Assembly: GCA_964577615.1 (NCBI GenBank)
Contig: CAZNZW010000025.1
Span: 1 to 43,560, forward strand
Origin: QNYZ01 sp964577615
GTDB lineage: Bacteria; Desulfobacterota; Desulfobacteria; Desulfobacterales; QNYZ01
Direction of reading: 5' to 3'
DNA length: 43,560 bases
Shown: positions 16,396-25,418 of the stretch, one piece after another
Layout: every line of letters starts with the position of its first letter
Position numbering within the stretch: the stretch's first letter is position 1
Position numbers and translations under genes: made by a program
The notes under the pieces: generated by a model
What the model saw: the letters and a program-made list of their open reading frames with translations, nothing else
Told to the model about the DNA's origin: nothing
The model's database searches: none

Positions 16396-18021
16396 TCACC
16401 GGTCCCGGCGAAAGGTGTTGATGATTCGGGTGGCCAGCGGCAGCAGGCTCCGGCGGTCGCGGGCGGAGATGCAGATCCCGCCGAGGGTGTCGGCATAGCG
16501 GGCGGCCCGGTCCGGGGAGATCCGGTCGACCTTGTTGAGTATCCGGATCACCGGCTTGGCGTCCAGGGCCAGATCGGAGAGGATTTTTTCCACGGCCTGA
16601 ATGTGTGCTTCATACTGCGGCGCACTGACGTCGATAACGTGCAGCAGCAGGTCGGCGCTTTCCAGCTCTTCCAGGGTGGCCCGGAAAGCCACCATCAGAT
16701 CGGCCGGAAGATCCCGGATAAATCCCACTGTATCGGTGATGATGACCTCCACGTCCTGGGGGAAGCGGAGCCGGCGGCTCGATGGATCCAGCGTGGCAAA
16801 CAGCCGTTTTTCGGTATGGACCCGGCTCTGGGTCAGGGTGTTCAGCAGGGTGGATTTGCCGGCGTTGGTATAGCCGATAATGGAGATGACGGGGAGCCGG
16901 TTGCGCCGCCGCCGGATCCGTTGCTGCTGGCGGTGCTTGCGGACATTGGCCAGGGATTTTTCAAGCGCCCGTATCCGCTGGCGCGCGCGGCGCCGGTTGA
17001 TCTCCAGCTTGGTTTCACCCGGACCGCGGCCCCCGATGCCGCCGGTCAGCCGGGACATGGCCGTGTTTTTGGTGACCAGGCGTGGCAGCAGGTATTTAAG
17101 CTGGGCCAGTTCGACCTGGAGCTTGCCTTCCCGGGTCCGGGCGCGGCGGGCGAAAATATCGAGGATCAGCTGGGTCCGGTCGATGACTTTGAGGTCGATC
17201 AGGTTGGTGATCGATCGGATCTGGGACGGGCTCAGTTCCTGGTCGAATATCAGCAGGGATGTGCCGGCCTGCAGGGCCCGGATGGCGAGGTCGAGGAGCT
17301 TGTCCCGGCCGATCAGGAACCGGGGGTCCACTTTTTTCCGTATCTGCAGAACCGTATCAATGACATCGATATCGCTGGATTGCGCCAGCTCGCGTAACTC
17401 GGCCAGGGCATTGCGGGCCATTCTGCGGGGGGCCGTGGAAACGCTGACGAGCAGGGCGGTTTCCCGTCCAGGCCGGGTGTCCCGGGCGGCCGGCGCGCCG
17501 GCCATTTCCGTTTCCAGGGCGCGGACAAAGGCGTCGCAGTCAATATCAAGGTCATGCGGCGGCAGCGGGTCGAGAAGCCGGCAGGGCCGGTCTGTCTGTC
17601 CGGGAAGGATGTGGGCCGCATATACCTGTCGCGGCGTTCCGTCGGGGGCCACGTCGATGACGGCCATGAGGTCGAGGCGGAGAATCGCCAGATCGGTGAG
17701 ATCGTCGGTGGTGAGCGGTTGGCCGTCCAGGTGGGTGTGGATGCACCGCAGCCCTTTGAGCCGGTCGGGCGCCGTTCGATATTCGCGCGTGTCCGGAATC
17801 ACGATCTGACGGCGGGTACCGACAATGACGAAAGCAATTTTGCCCCGGCGGGTGATCAGGACGCCCATCTGGCGCCGGATTTCACGGGAAAGCCGGCTCA
17901 ATTCCCGGACGAGCGACGGGGATGCGATCAGGCGCGGTGGTATCTTGCGGCGATAGAGATTCTCGATCCGCCGGATCTGTCCGGTCTTCAGGCCGGTCAT
18001 GCGGCCAGATACTTTTTTCAT
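16396..18021 (-). CDS. hflX: GTPase HflX, ribosome-associated
   Basis: HflX is a GTPase that splits stalled 70S ribosomes. The 541-residue protein has an N-terminal HflX domain (about 200-360, with LIGRDKLLDLAIRA, FDQELSPSQIRSI and GGIGGRGPGETKLEINRR) and a G domain: G1 GYTNAGKST, G3 DTVGFIRDLP and G4 NKVD. It is longer than the roughly 420 residues of E. coli HflX because of an additional N-terminal region of about 190 residues, as in some deltaproteobacterial and actinobacterial forms. It lies 21 bases after dnaB, the last gene of the ribosomal/replication cluster. Confidence 0.95.
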   Translation of the reverse strand: MKKVSGRMTGLKTGQIRRIENLYRRKIPPRLIASPSLVRELSRLSREIRRQMGVLITRRGKIAFVIVGTRRQIVIPDTREYRTAPDRLKGLRCIHTHLDGQPLTTDDLTDLAILRLDLMAVIDVAPDGTPRQVYAAHILPGQTDRPCRLLDPLPPHDLDIDCDAFVRALETEMAGAPAARDTRPGRETALLVSVSTAPRRMARNALAELRELAQSSDIDVIDTVLQIRKKVDPRFLIGRDKLLDLAIRALQAGTSLLIFDQELSPSQIRSITNLIDLKVIDRTQLILDIFARRARTREGKLQVELAQLKYLLPRLVTKNTAMSRLTGGIGGRGPGETKLEINRRRARQRIRALEKSLANVRKHRQQQRIRRRRNRLPVISIIGYTNAGKSTLLNTLTQSRVHTEKRLFATLDPSSRRLRFPQDVEVIITDTVGFIRDLPADLMVAFRATLEELESADLLLHVIDVSAPQYEAHIQAVEKILSDLALDAKPVIRILNKVDRISPDRAARYADTLGGICISARDRRSLLPLATRIINTFRRDR

Positions 18022-18042
18022 CGGCCTGTTTCCTGCCGGGAT

Positions 18043-19422
18043 TTATTCGGGAGGCGTACTGGCATACCGGGGGTCCGCCGCATCTTCAAAGCGGGTATAG
18101 GCGTGCAGAAAAGTCAGCGGAACCCTCCCCACGGGGCCGTTTCGTTGTTTGGCGATGATGAGTTCGGCCTTCCCCTTATTGTCCTCTTTGTCCTGGTGGT
18201 AGACTTCATCCCGATAGATAAAGGCAACGACATCCGCATCCTGTTCGAGGGCCCCGGATTCACGCAGATCGGACAGCTGGGGCCGCTTGTCGCTGCGTTC
18301 TTCGAGTTTTCGGTTGAGCTGGGACAGCGCCATGACCGGCACGTTGATTTCCTTGGCCAGAATTTTCAGGGATCGGGAGATTTCCGATATCTCCAGGTCC
18401 CGGCGCTCGGACTGGCCCCGGGTACGCATCAGCTGGAGATAGTCGATAATGACCAGCCCCAGCCCCTTGTCCATTTTGAGCCGACGCGCTTTGGCGCGGA
18501 TTTCCATGGCGGACAGATCCGGTGAATCGTCGATAAATATCGGCGCCGGCGACAATACGCTGGCGGCATCGGTCAGATCCTGCCAGTCGGACTGGCTGGA
18601 AAATCCGCTGCGCAGTTTGAAGGAATCGACCCGGGCTTCAGAACAGAGCATCCGCATGGAAAGCTGCTCGATGGACATTTCCAGGGAAAAAAAAGCCACG
18701 GGAATACCGAAGTCCACGGCCGCGTTTCTGGCAAAATTGAGCGCCAGCGCTGTTTTACCCATACTGGGCCGGGCGGCAAGAATGATCAGGTCCGACCCCT
18801 GCAGGCCCGAGGTCATCTTGTCAAAAGCGTCATACCCGCAGGGAACGCCGGTGATCAGGGCTTTGTCTTCCCGGCGTTTTTCAAGGGTATCGAAATTATG
18901 TTCGAGGACCTTGCCCAGCGTCCGGAATGCCGGCCGGGCCTGATCCCCGGCGATTTCAAAAATGGCGGCTTCGGCAAAATCCACGATTTCATCAACCGGT
19001 CCCGGATCTTCATAGCAGCGTTTGGTGATGGCATTGGCCTTGGTAATCAGACGCCGGAGCCGGGCTTTGTCGTGGACGATTTTGGCGTAATAATGAACGT
19101 TGGGCGCGACGGGAACAGTATCGACAATCGAGGCCAGATAGGTGGCGCCGCCGACCTCTTCAAGCCGGCCGGCATCGCGCAGGGCATTGGTGACGGTCAC
19201 AAGATCGATGGGGTCGTTATTGTCAAACAGTTTCTCAATGACTTCAAAGATGGCTTTGTGGGCCTTGCGGTAAAAGTCTTCCGGAGAAAGGGTCTCGACG
19301 ATTTCAAGAAAGGTATCGCTGTCAAGCAGTATGGCGCTGATCAGGGATTCTTCCGCCTCGAGGCTCTGGGGCGGTAAATGATGCAGAGACGGGTCATCCT
19401 GGGGTCTGGATTTTGGGGGCAT
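18043..19422 (-). CDS. dnaB: Replicative DNA helicase DnaB
   Basis: The 459-residue length is normal for DnaB. The N-terminal DnaG-interacting domain (about 15-120: PPQSLEAEESLISAILLD) precedes the RecA-like motor with Walker A ARPSMGKT, FFSLEMSIEQLSMRM and Walker B LVIIDYLQLM. The conserved SQLNRKLEERSDKRP and LRESGALEQDADVV loops follow. It unwinds DNA at the replication fork. The linkage rpsF-rpsR-DUF2232-rplI-dnaB is common in deltaproteobacteria and Firmicutes. There is no intein. Confidence 0.97.
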   Translation of the reverse strand: MPPKSRPQDDPSLHHLPPQSLEAEESLISAILLDSDTFLEIVETLSPEDFYRKAHKAIFEVIEKLFDNNDPIDLVTVTNALRDAGRLEEVGGATYLASIVDTVPVAPNVHYYAKIVHDKARLRRLITKANAITKRCYEDPGPVDEIVDFAEAAIFEIAGDQARPAFRTLGKVLEHNFDTLEKRREDKALITGVPCGYDAFDKMTSGLQGSDLIILAARPSMGKTALALNFARNAAVDFGIPVAFFSLEMSIEQLSMRMLCSEARVDSFKLRSGFSSQSDWQDLTDAASVLSPAPIFIDDSPDLSAMEIRAKARRLKMDKGLGLVIIDYLQLMRTRGQSERRDLEISEISRSLKILAKEINVPVMALSQLNRKLEERSDKRPQLSDLRESGALEQDADVVAFIYRDEVYHQDKEDNKGKAELIIAKQRNGPVGRVPLTFLHAYTRFEDAADPRYASTPPE

Positions 19423-19561
19423 GGCCGATTACTCAAGCGGGCAAAAAGGTTGTGGACAGGCAGAACGCGGGCAATATCCCGGGCCGGGAGAAGACTTAAG
19501 CCAGATGCCGCTGTGCATGTTTAAGTCTTCCCGCCATTTCATCTTCGGGCCGGGCATGCCG

Positions 19562-19589
19562 GCCGGCGGCCAGTTCCTGGCCCGCCGGC
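19562..19589 (-). other. Strong hairpin in the rplI-dnaB gap
   Basis: Arms 19562-19571 and 19579-19589 pair over ten bases with a one-base bulge around a 7-base loop. No T-run follows on the minus-strand transcript, so it is not a standard intrinsic terminator. It may set the ratio of L9 to DnaB through processing or stability. Confidence 0.5.
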
Positions 19590-19608
19590 ACACCGGAAAC
19601 ACGACAGA

Positions 19609-20058
19609 TCAATCTTCCGGTATGATCTCAACGGTGATTTCCGGTTCGACTTCGGTATATACCCGGATGGGCACTTTAAAACTGCCCACTTCCTTGATCG
19701 GGGCCTGTAGAAGCACCATCCGTTTTTCCACCTTGATATCCTGTTCGGCCAGCCTGCCGATGATGTCCCGGACGGTGATCGAGCCATACAGCTTGTTGTT
19801 TTCGTTGCTGACCTTGGCCGGGATCGTACAGACCACGTCCTTGAGCTGCGCAGCCATTTCTTCGGCCAGTTTTCGTTCCTTGGCAATCTGCAGATCAATT
19901 TTCTTGCGCTGGTCTTTCATTCTTTTGCGATTCTGCAATGTGGCCGCTACCGCTTTGCCCTGGGGCAGCAGGTAGTTCCGGGCGTAGCCATTGGCAACGA
20001 CCACTTCACTGCCGATAATGCCCAGAGATTCAATTGTTTCGTTTAAAATAACTTTCAT
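19609..20058 (-). CDS. rplI: 50S ribosomal protein L9
   Basis: The 149 residues are typical for L9. The N-terminal domain MKVILNETIESLGIIGSEVVVANGYARNYLLPQGKA contains the rRNA-binding NYLLP motif. It is followed by a long charged helix (about 40-75) and a C-terminal domain (KLYGSITVRDI to EVEPEITVEIIPED). The start has GGAGG seven bases upstream. It lies between the DUF2232 membrane protein gene and dnaB. Confidence 0.98.
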   Translation of the reverse strand: MKVILNETIESLGIIGSEVVVANGYARNYLLPQGKAVAATLQNRKRMKDQRKKIDLQIAKERKLAEEMAAQLKDVVCTIPAKVSNENNKLYGSITVRDIIGRLAEQDIKVEKRMVLLQAPIKEVGSFKVPIRVYTEVEPEITVEIIPED

Positions 20059-20234
20059 TTTTTATCCTCCCGTCCAGCAGATTTGGTGTCAGGTATCAGG
20101 CGTTGACTGATGGATGCCTGCGGCGGCCGGCGGTTCCCTCCGGTGTTCAAGTGCCGCAGAAACAGTCACGCGTATCAATATTATAAAAAAATTAGCTCCT
20201 TGCGGTCAATGTTCTCCGGTTTTCCGCAGGTCCG

Positions 20235-21182
20235 TTATCCAGCCGGCTTATCCAGTTTTCTGAAGTCGAGCCAGACGTCGAAAAGTCCGAGGCCGATAAT
20301 GACGAAAATTAACAACTGCTGCAGGACAATCAGACCGTAAAACAGAAATTTGGCCGCCTTTGAAAAATTTTTCTTGTTAAAATAATAGGAGACAATGGCA
20401 ATCCCCTGAAAAAAATAGATCGTTACCAGTACGATCAGGCCATTGAGTCCGATCATGTTCAGCGCCCCGGCCGGCAGCATCAGCGCCCCGCCGCATGCGA
20501 TGACCAGCCAGATCAGAAAGTTGGGCGCCCGCCATCGGTTCAGTGGCTCCGTTGTCGGAAAAGGTTGATTCCCCAGGGCAAAAAGAGGCCTGGCCGCAAG
20601 GAGATTAATCCAGATGATCAGCAGAGTCATGGACATGGCGACGGCGGGTGTGATTCTGGCCAGAATATAATGTATCCGCGGCATTGCATCGGCAAGGATG
20701 CGGACCGTGTCTTCCGAAATACCCGCATTCTGGTAAAGAGCCATGGTCAGTTTCAGGTTCTGCGTGACATAGGCCGATATGATCGATCCGATTCCCCGGT
20801 TTAACGTCAGGCTGTATGCCACCAGACCGGCCGCGCCAGTACTCAGGACGGCCAGGCAGGTGATGCCCACGACGATTTCCACGGGCAGGTTCAGCCTGAA
20901 AAGCCGGCTCAGTAAAATGCCGATAATCAGCAGTTCGGTGAAAAAGATCAGATCAAAACCCAGCCGGCCGATAACGAAAAAAACAATGACCCCGGCAATG
21001 GCGGCAATGAGCAGTCCCGGCTTGTAGCCGAGCTTGCGATGGTAAAACCAGACCGGTAACGGGATAAACAGAGAAAAAAAGAACCCGAAAACCGGCAGCG
21101 CCACGGCCATGCCGAACAACAGCAGAATCAGGGCCACGCCGCCGGCAATGTGCTTTACCTCTGCACTGGATATGTCAGTCAT
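20235..21182 (-). CDS. DUF2232 (YybS-like) membrane protein
   Basis: This 315-residue protein has about eight to nine hydrophobic segments. Its position between rpsR and rplI is characteristic of the DUF2232 family (B. subtilis YybS is its relative). Features include FGFFFSLFIPLPVWFYHRKLG near the N-terminus and a hydrophobic C-terminal half. The function is unknown; a transporter-like, ECF S-component-like fold has been suggested for related proteins. The conserved location in a ribosomal operon may reflect co-regulation with growth. Confidence 0.82.
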   Translation of the reverse strand: MTDISSAEVKHIAGGVALILLLFGMAVALPVFGFFFSLFIPLPVWFYHRKLGYKPGLLIAAIAGVIVFFVIGRLGFDLIFFTELLIIGILLSRLFRLNLPVEIVVGITCLAVLSTGAAGLVAYSLTLNRGIGSIISAYVTQNLKLTMALYQNAGISEDTVRILADAMPRIHYILARITPAVAMSMTLLIIWINLLAARPLFALGNQPFPTTEPLNRWRAPNFLIWLVIACGGALMLPAGALNMIGLNGLIVLVTIYFFQGIAIVSYYFNKKNFSKAAKFLFYGLIVLQQLLIFVIIGLGLFDVWLDFRKLDKPAG

Positions 21183-21282
21183 GGCCCCGTTCTCCCTGAT
21201 AGGCCGGAGGCACTGGATTCAAATGGCGGCACACGTGCGAAATGTGGTGCCCGGACATGAATGGCGTGCCTGGCCGCTACGG

Positions 21283-21552
21283 TTATTTTCCCCGATATTT
21301 GCCCACATACGGCAGCAGGGCGATGGATCGGGCGCGTTTAATGGCACGGGTCAGCTGCCGCTGGTGGGTGGCGCACGTGCCGGAGATCCGTCGGGGAATG
21401 ATCCGGCCGCGTTCGGTAATATAGTATTTCAGCTGGCCGGGGTCTTTGTAGTCAATTGCCAGATTGGCATCGGCACAGAATCGGCAGACTTTACGTCGAT
21501 AGAATCGTCTTTTTTTAAAGGCCGGTTTTCGGCCGGATGAAATCGGGGACAT
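21283..21552 (-). CDS. rpsR: 30S ribosomal protein S18
   Basis: The 89-residue protein has KRRFYRRKVCRFCADANL, with a CxxC pair, and RGRIIPRRISGTCATHQRQLTRAIKRAR, the family core that binds 16S rRNA and S6. Two more Cys-free variants exist in other species; this is the zinc-ribbon-like C+ type. It starts two bases after rpsF behind AAAGGAG. A 100-base gap separates it from the DUF2232 gene. Confidence 0.97.
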   Translation of the reverse strand: MSPISSGRKPAFKKRRFYRRKVCRFCADANLAIDYKDPGQLKYYITERGRIIPRRISGTCATHQRQLTRAIKRARSIALLPYVGKYRGK

Positions 21553-21554
21553 GG

Positions 21555-22142
21555 TTACTCCTTTTCGTTGCTTTCAGGGGCGTCGTCTGATGTCTCGGTC
21601 GTCTGAGAGGGGGCGGAAACCGCTGCTTCGGGTTCAGGTGAATCCGGTGCGTCGGGTGCCGGGGCCGTGTCGGAATCTGTCGATGATTCGTCTGTCGATG
21701 CATCATCGGCCGGCGCCGCGTCTTTTTCCACATCCTTGGCGTTTTTGGCGGCTGCCTGTTCTGCCGCGGCCCGTGCTTTTTCCCGGGCCGACGCGGCCGC
21801 CTTTTCCTGCTCGGCAATTTCGGCAATTTCAGCCTCAATGGCCGCCAGATCGACTTCCTTGTCAAGGAGAACCGTCATGAACTTCATGAATGAATCGTTG
21901 ATCTTGAATCGTCTTTCCATTTCATCAACCAGCGCGATCGTTCCGCAATAGTCCAGGCGGACATAATGTCCCCGGGGTTTCTTTCTGATCTTGTAAGCCA
22001 GCTGGCGATTGCCCCACTCGTCAAATTTGATTAGTCGACCGCTGTACTGGTCGATCTGATCCCTGACCTGGCCAAACAGCGTCTCACGCGCGTCTTTACC
22101 CAGATCCGGATCGATGATGACAATTGTTTCGTACCGTCTCAT
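21555..22142 (-). CDS. rpsF: 30S ribosomal protein S6 with a long acidic C-terminal extension
   Basis: Residues 1-95 are a normal S6 (MRRYETIVIIDPDLG, QLAYKIRKKPRGHYVRLDY, RFKINDSFMKFMTVLLD). Residues about 100-195 are an added tail: first an Ala/Glu/Lys helix-prone part, then a disordered Ser/Thr/Asp/Pro-rich part. Most S6 proteins stop at 95-135 residues. The E. coli protein carries glutamate residues added by RimK; an encoded acidic tail may play an analogous role, which is inference. The start has AAAGGAGG. No ssb gene sits between rpsF and rpsR. Confidence 0.95.
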   Translation of the reverse strand: MRRYETIVIIDPDLGKDARETLFGQVRDQIDQYSGRLIKFDEWGNRQLAYKIRKKPRGHYVRLDYCGTIALVDEMERRFKINDSFMKFMTVLLDKEVDLAAIEAEIAEIAEQEKAAASAREKARAAAEQAAAKNAKDVEKDAAPADDASTDESSTDSDTAPAPDAPDSPEPEAAVSAPSQTTETSDDAPESNEKE

Positions 22143-22241
22143 TGAACCTCCTTTTGGATGTCAAGCCCCGCAGACCATTCCGCTGGAGCAAGGAAAAATA
22201 AGCGGGTATATGAAACCATCAATACCCGTAAACCATAAAAA

Positions 22242-22268
22242 ATAATACCATGATACCTTTATTGTCAA
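22242..22268 (-). promoter_or_regulatory. Candidate promoter upstream of rpsF
   Basis: Minus-strand TTGACA (22268-22263) and TATTAT (22247-22242) are separated by 15 bases, a short but usable spacer. It lies about 100 bases ahead of rpsF, in an AT-rich patch where a ribosomal-operon promoter is expected. Confidence 0.45.
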
Positions 22269-22393
22269 GAGATTTTGAAAACCCGGCGCCTGTTTTTGTT
22301 CACGGGACCGGTAAGCGCCGGGTGGCCAGCAGGACGGCCCGGGCTTTATGCCGGCATTCCCGCCTGCCCGGAGGCGGGCCCGGGGAAGGGGAT

Positions 22394-23290
22394 TCAGGCC
22401 CGGGGGTGATAGCGGCGGTGGATTTTGATAAGGTGCTCCCGGGCGACATGGGTGTAAATCTGGGTGGTGGAAATATCGGTATGCCCCAGCATGATCTGAA
22501 CCGCCCGCAGGTCCGCGCCGCCTTCAAGGAGGTGGCTGGCAAAGCTGTGGCGCAGGCTGTGGGGGGTGACTTTTTTAAACAGGCCGCATTGTCTGGCATG
22601 GCGTCGCAACAGTTTCCAAAAGCCCTGGCGCGTCATCGGTTTCCCGGCGCGGACAACGAAAAGATAATCGCTGATATACGATTTAAGCAGCAGGGGCCGG
22701 GCCGTGGACAGGTAGCGGGCAATGCTGTTTTGCGCCTGGGTGCCGATGGGGACGATACGTTCCTTGGCGCCCTTGCCCATGACGCGGACAAACCCTGCCT
22801 CGAGATTGACATTTCCCAGTTTTAATTGAACCAGCTCGGATACCCGCAGGCCCGCGGCGTACAGGGTTTCCAGCATGGCGGCGTTGCGCAGACCGGCTGG
22901 CCGGGACAGGTCTGCCGTGCCGAGCAGCCGGCGGACTTCGTCAACGGTAAGCACGTCGGGCAGATGCAGGGCGGTTTTGGGCAGGGCCACCGTATGGGTC
23001 GGGTCGGCCGCCATGACGCCGGCCTGGACGAGAAATTTAAAAAATCCCCGCAGTGATACCAGGTGCCGGGCCCGGGTCCGGGCGGATAAGCCGCTGTTTC
23101 GCAAGGTGATGATATATTGTAAAACAGTCGTGGTATCAACGGTCTCGAAGCGGTCTGTGCCCTGGTCCCTGAGATAACCACTGAACCGGACAAGATCCCT
23201 GGAATAGGACGCGATGGTGTTTCGGGACAGGCCCTTTTCAGTAATCAGGTAGTCCAGATAGCGGTTGATGAGTGGATCGAATGGGGACAT
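22394..23290 (-). CDS. xerD: Tyrosine recombinase XerD (chromosome dimer resolution)
   Basis: The 298-residue length is normal for XerC/XerD. The N-terminal SAM-like domain (about 5-90: YLDYLITEKGLSRNTIASYSRDL) is followed by the catalytic domain with R149, K173, H244, R247, H270 and nucleophile Y279 (TTQIYTHV). All catalytic residues are present. It resembles XerD more than XerC in the N-terminus and C-terminal tail (HLIKIHRRYHPRA). With its partner it resolves chromosome dimers at dif; no dif site was seen nearby. It lies downstream of the M24 peptidase gene with an 80-base gap holding a simple repeat. Confidence 0.93.
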   Translation of the reverse strand: MSPFDPLINRYLDYLITEKGLSRNTIASYSRDLVRFSGYLRDQGTDRFETVDTTTVLQYIITLRNSGLSARTRARHLVSLRGFFKFLVQAGVMAADPTHTVALPKTALHLPDVLTVDEVRRLLGTADLSRPAGLRNAAMLETLYAAGLRVSELVQLKLGNVNLEAGFVRVMGKGAKERIVPIGTQAQNSIARYLSTARPLLLKSYISDYLFVVRAGKPMTRQGFWKLLRRHARQCGLFKKVTPHSLRHSFASHLLEGGADLRAVQIMLGHTDISTTQIYTHVAREHLIKIHRRYHPRA

Positions 23291-23297
23291 GGTTATA

Positions 23298-23330
23298 ATT
23301 GACCATTGACCATTGGCTATTGGTTATTGG
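23298..23330. repeat. Short degenerate tandem repeat (TTGACCA/TTGG..ATTGG units)
   Basis: In the gap between xerD and the peptidase gene, about 33 bases consist of repeated units such as TTGACCATTGACCATTGG and TATTGGTTATTGG. Similar simple motifs occur between genes in many environmental genomes. It has no evident coding or promoter role. Confidence 0.5.
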
Positions 23331-23370
23331 CGGCAGGCAGGCGGGGATCTGGCGCGTGCCGCCGCAGGGA

Positions 23371-24489
23371 TCAGACCGTGATGACGTAATCGTCAAGTCC
23401 CAGCCGGGTCAGGACGTCAGCCCCGTCCGATGTGACGATTACCTGGTTTTCCAGCCGAACGCCGCCCCAGCCGGGAATGTAAATACCCGGTTCCACTGTG
23501 CAGATCATTCCCGGGGCCAGAACCGTGTCGCTGGTTGGACTGAGCCGGGGAGGTTCGTGAATGGCCAGGCCGGTGCCATGCCCCAGGCCGTGGGTGAATC
23601 GATCACCGAATCCGGCCGCGGCGATCCGGTCCCGGGCCAGGGCGTCGATCTGCCGGCCGTGGGCGCCGGGGGCAATGGCCCGGATGGCGGTTTCCTGGGC
23701 CTGCCGGACAGTATCGTAGACGGTCAGGAACCGGTCATCCGGTTTTCCGATAATAACGGTGCGGGAGGTGTCCGAGCAATAGCCTTTCAGCCGGGCGCCC
23801 CAGTCAAAAAGAATCGGCTCGGATGCCTGGATGCGCCGGTTGCCCGGAATCGCATGGGGCAGGGCGCTGTTGGGGCCGCTGGCCACGATGACGGGAAACG
23901 ACAGGCTGTCGGCGCCGGCTTCCCGCATCGCTTTTTCCAGTGCCCAGGCAACGGCTTTTTCGGTCAGTCCCGGTGCCAGGTGGCGGATCACTTCCAGAAA
24001 AGCGGCCTCGGCCAGGGCGGATGCCTTGCGGGTCCAATCGATTTCAGCGGGGTCTTTGACGATACGCAGAGACTCCACCCAGTCGGTTGTCGGGATCATT
24101 TCCACCTTCAAAGGGGACGAACTGATCAGACTGGCAATGGATTGATGCAGGGAAAAAGACATTCGCAGGGATTCGAACCCGAGTCGCCGCGTGTTGAAGC
24201 CGGCAAGCATATCCGGCAGGGCCGGCGCCAGACCCTTTTCATAGGTGACGACTTCATAATCGGGCGCCTCGGTGGCCGCCTGGACCGTGTAGCGCCCGTC
24301 CGTGGCCAGAACGAGTGCGGTGTCAGTGATCAGCAAAACGCCGGCGGTTTCGTCGAACTGGCCGTCTTCGCCGGTAAACCCGCTCAGATAGCGGCGGTTT
24401 TCGCCGATGCTTACCAAAAAGGTATCCATGCCGCTGGCGGCCATCTTTTCCCGGATACGGGCAATGCGGGTCTGCAGACGCTGATTCAC
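23371..24489 (-). CDS. M24 family Xaa-Pro aminopeptidase/dipeptidase
   Basis: The 372-residue protein starts at a GTG (24489) behind GGGGAGAAAA. An N-terminal creatinase-like domain (about 1-130: FLVSIGENRRYLSGFTG) is followed by the pita-bread catalytic domain. The metal ligands are the two Asp of FDWGARLKGYCSDTSRT, His in HGLGHGTGLAIHE, Glu in CTVEPGIYIP and the last Glu in VRLENQV. All five are present. It cleaves N-terminal residues next to proline. It is probably co-transcribed with fur-feoA (60-base gap) and xerD. PepP versus PepQ cannot be told apart from sequence alone. Confidence 0.92.
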   Translation of the reverse strand: MNQRLQTRIARIREKMAASGMDTFLVSIGENRRYLSGFTGEDGQFDETAGVLLITDTALVLATDGRYTVQAATEAPDYEVVTYEKGLAPALPDMLAGFNTRRLGFESLRMSFSLHQSIASLISSSPLKVEMIPTTDWVESLRIVKDPAEIDWTRKASALAEAAFLEVIRHLAPGLTEKAVAWALEKAMREAGADSLSFPVIVASGPNSALPHAIPGNRRIQASEPILFDWGARLKGYCSDTSRTVIIGKPDDRFLTVYDTVRQAQETAIRAIAPGAHGRQIDALARDRIAAAGFGDRFTHGLGHGTGLAIHEPPRLSPTSDTVLAPGMICTVEPGIYIPGWGGVRLENQVIVTSDGADVLTRLGLDDYVITV

Positions 24490-24549
24490 AATTTTTTCTC
24501 CCCGGTTTTTTGATTGGCTCCGGTCGGCATGGGACCCGATCTCTACATG

Positions 24550-25281
24550 TCAGGCCGGTTCATCAAAAGTCTCCGTACAGGTGTCGTCCGGATTTTCAGG
24601 AACCTTATCCGTGGGGTGCACCATGATTTTATTGGCCAGCCCGTGCCCGAGAACAAATCGTTTGCAGTCGGACGAGACCACCATCTGGCCGTGGGAGCGG
24701 CGGGTAATGATTTCAACGATATCTCCCGTGCGGAGCCCCATGGACAAAAGGCGTGTTTTGGCCATCATGCCGCTTTTAAAGGCATCGATAACCACATGTT
24801 CCCCGGGTCGGGCATCGGTCAATGGCATGCCCTGCTCCCGGACGTGCATGCAGTCCCCGCAGATGCCGTAAATTTCCATTTTGTGCTGGAGCATGTGAAA
24901 ATTGTAATCGGTGGCGATTTGGTGCTGAAGCTGTTCCATCTGCCGGTTTTCAAATTCGATGATTTTGCCGCATTTGGTGCAGATCATATGGTCGTGGTGC
25001 TGACACGGGTGGCGGTGTTCGTAACGGACGGCCCCGTTCTGGAAACTGTTTTTCTGCGCAAAACCGTAATCACACAGCAGCTTGAGGGTTTCGATAATAA
25101 ACGCCGGTGGATGGGATTGCCCGTGCTGGTTTAAAAGCCCGGATATTTCTTCCACCGTTAGGTGCTTTTCGGTGGTTAAAAAGACCTCCAATATCTTAAA
25201 GCGATCCTCGAAACGATCTATGTTTTCCTGTTGAAATAATTTGCGAAACTGTTCTTTTTCGCGGGTATGTATTTGTCGCAT
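24550..25281 (-). CDS. Fur-family metalloregulator fused to a FeoA domain
   Basis: The ATG at 25281 (MRQIHTREKEQF) has AGGA six bases upstream; an upstream frame extension to 25413 runs through the promoter and is rejected. Residues about 20-150 are a Fur protein: a winged helix, HHDH (95-98), C101/C104 (CTKC) and C141/C144 (CGDC), the structural zinc pairs. Residues about 152-223 are a FeoA/SH3-like domain (MPLTDARPGEHVVI, MGLRTGDIVEIITR, LGHGLANKIMV). FeoA domains normally accompany FeoB or DtxR-type regulators; fusion to Fur is uncommon. It likely senses iron (or zinc) and represses uptake. No feoB is nearby. It has its own promoter. Confidence 0.92.
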   Translation of the reverse strand: MRQIHTREKEQFRKLFQQENIDRFEDRFKILEVFLTTEKHLTVEEISGLLNQHGQSHPPAFIIETLKLLCDYGFAQKNSFQNGAVRYEHRHPCQHHDHMICTKCGKIIEFENRQMEQLQHQIATDYNFHMLQHKMEIYGICGDCMHVREQGMPLTDARPGEHVVIDAFKSGMMAKTRLLSMGLRTGDIVEIITRRSHGQMVVSSDCKRFVLGHGLANKIMVHPTDKVPENPDDTCTETFDEPA

Positions 25282-25314
25282 GAAAAATCCTGTCTGAGGC
25301 AGTGGTGGGGAAGA

Positions 25315-25343
25315 AAAATAGCGACGAAACGATTGTTTGTCAA
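25315..25343 (-). promoter_or_regulatory. Promoter of fur-feoA
   Basis: Minus-strand TTGACA (25343-25338), a 17-base spacer and TATTTT (25320-25315) form a near-consensus sigma70 promoter. Transcription should start near 25308, giving a leader of about 27 bases. Confidence 0.65.
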
Positions 25344-25418
25344 TCATGTTTGCGATTGGCGGCGATCTTGATGGGATCGGTGGCCATCGCCAGATGCCTT
25401 TCGGGTGTCCCAAAATGA

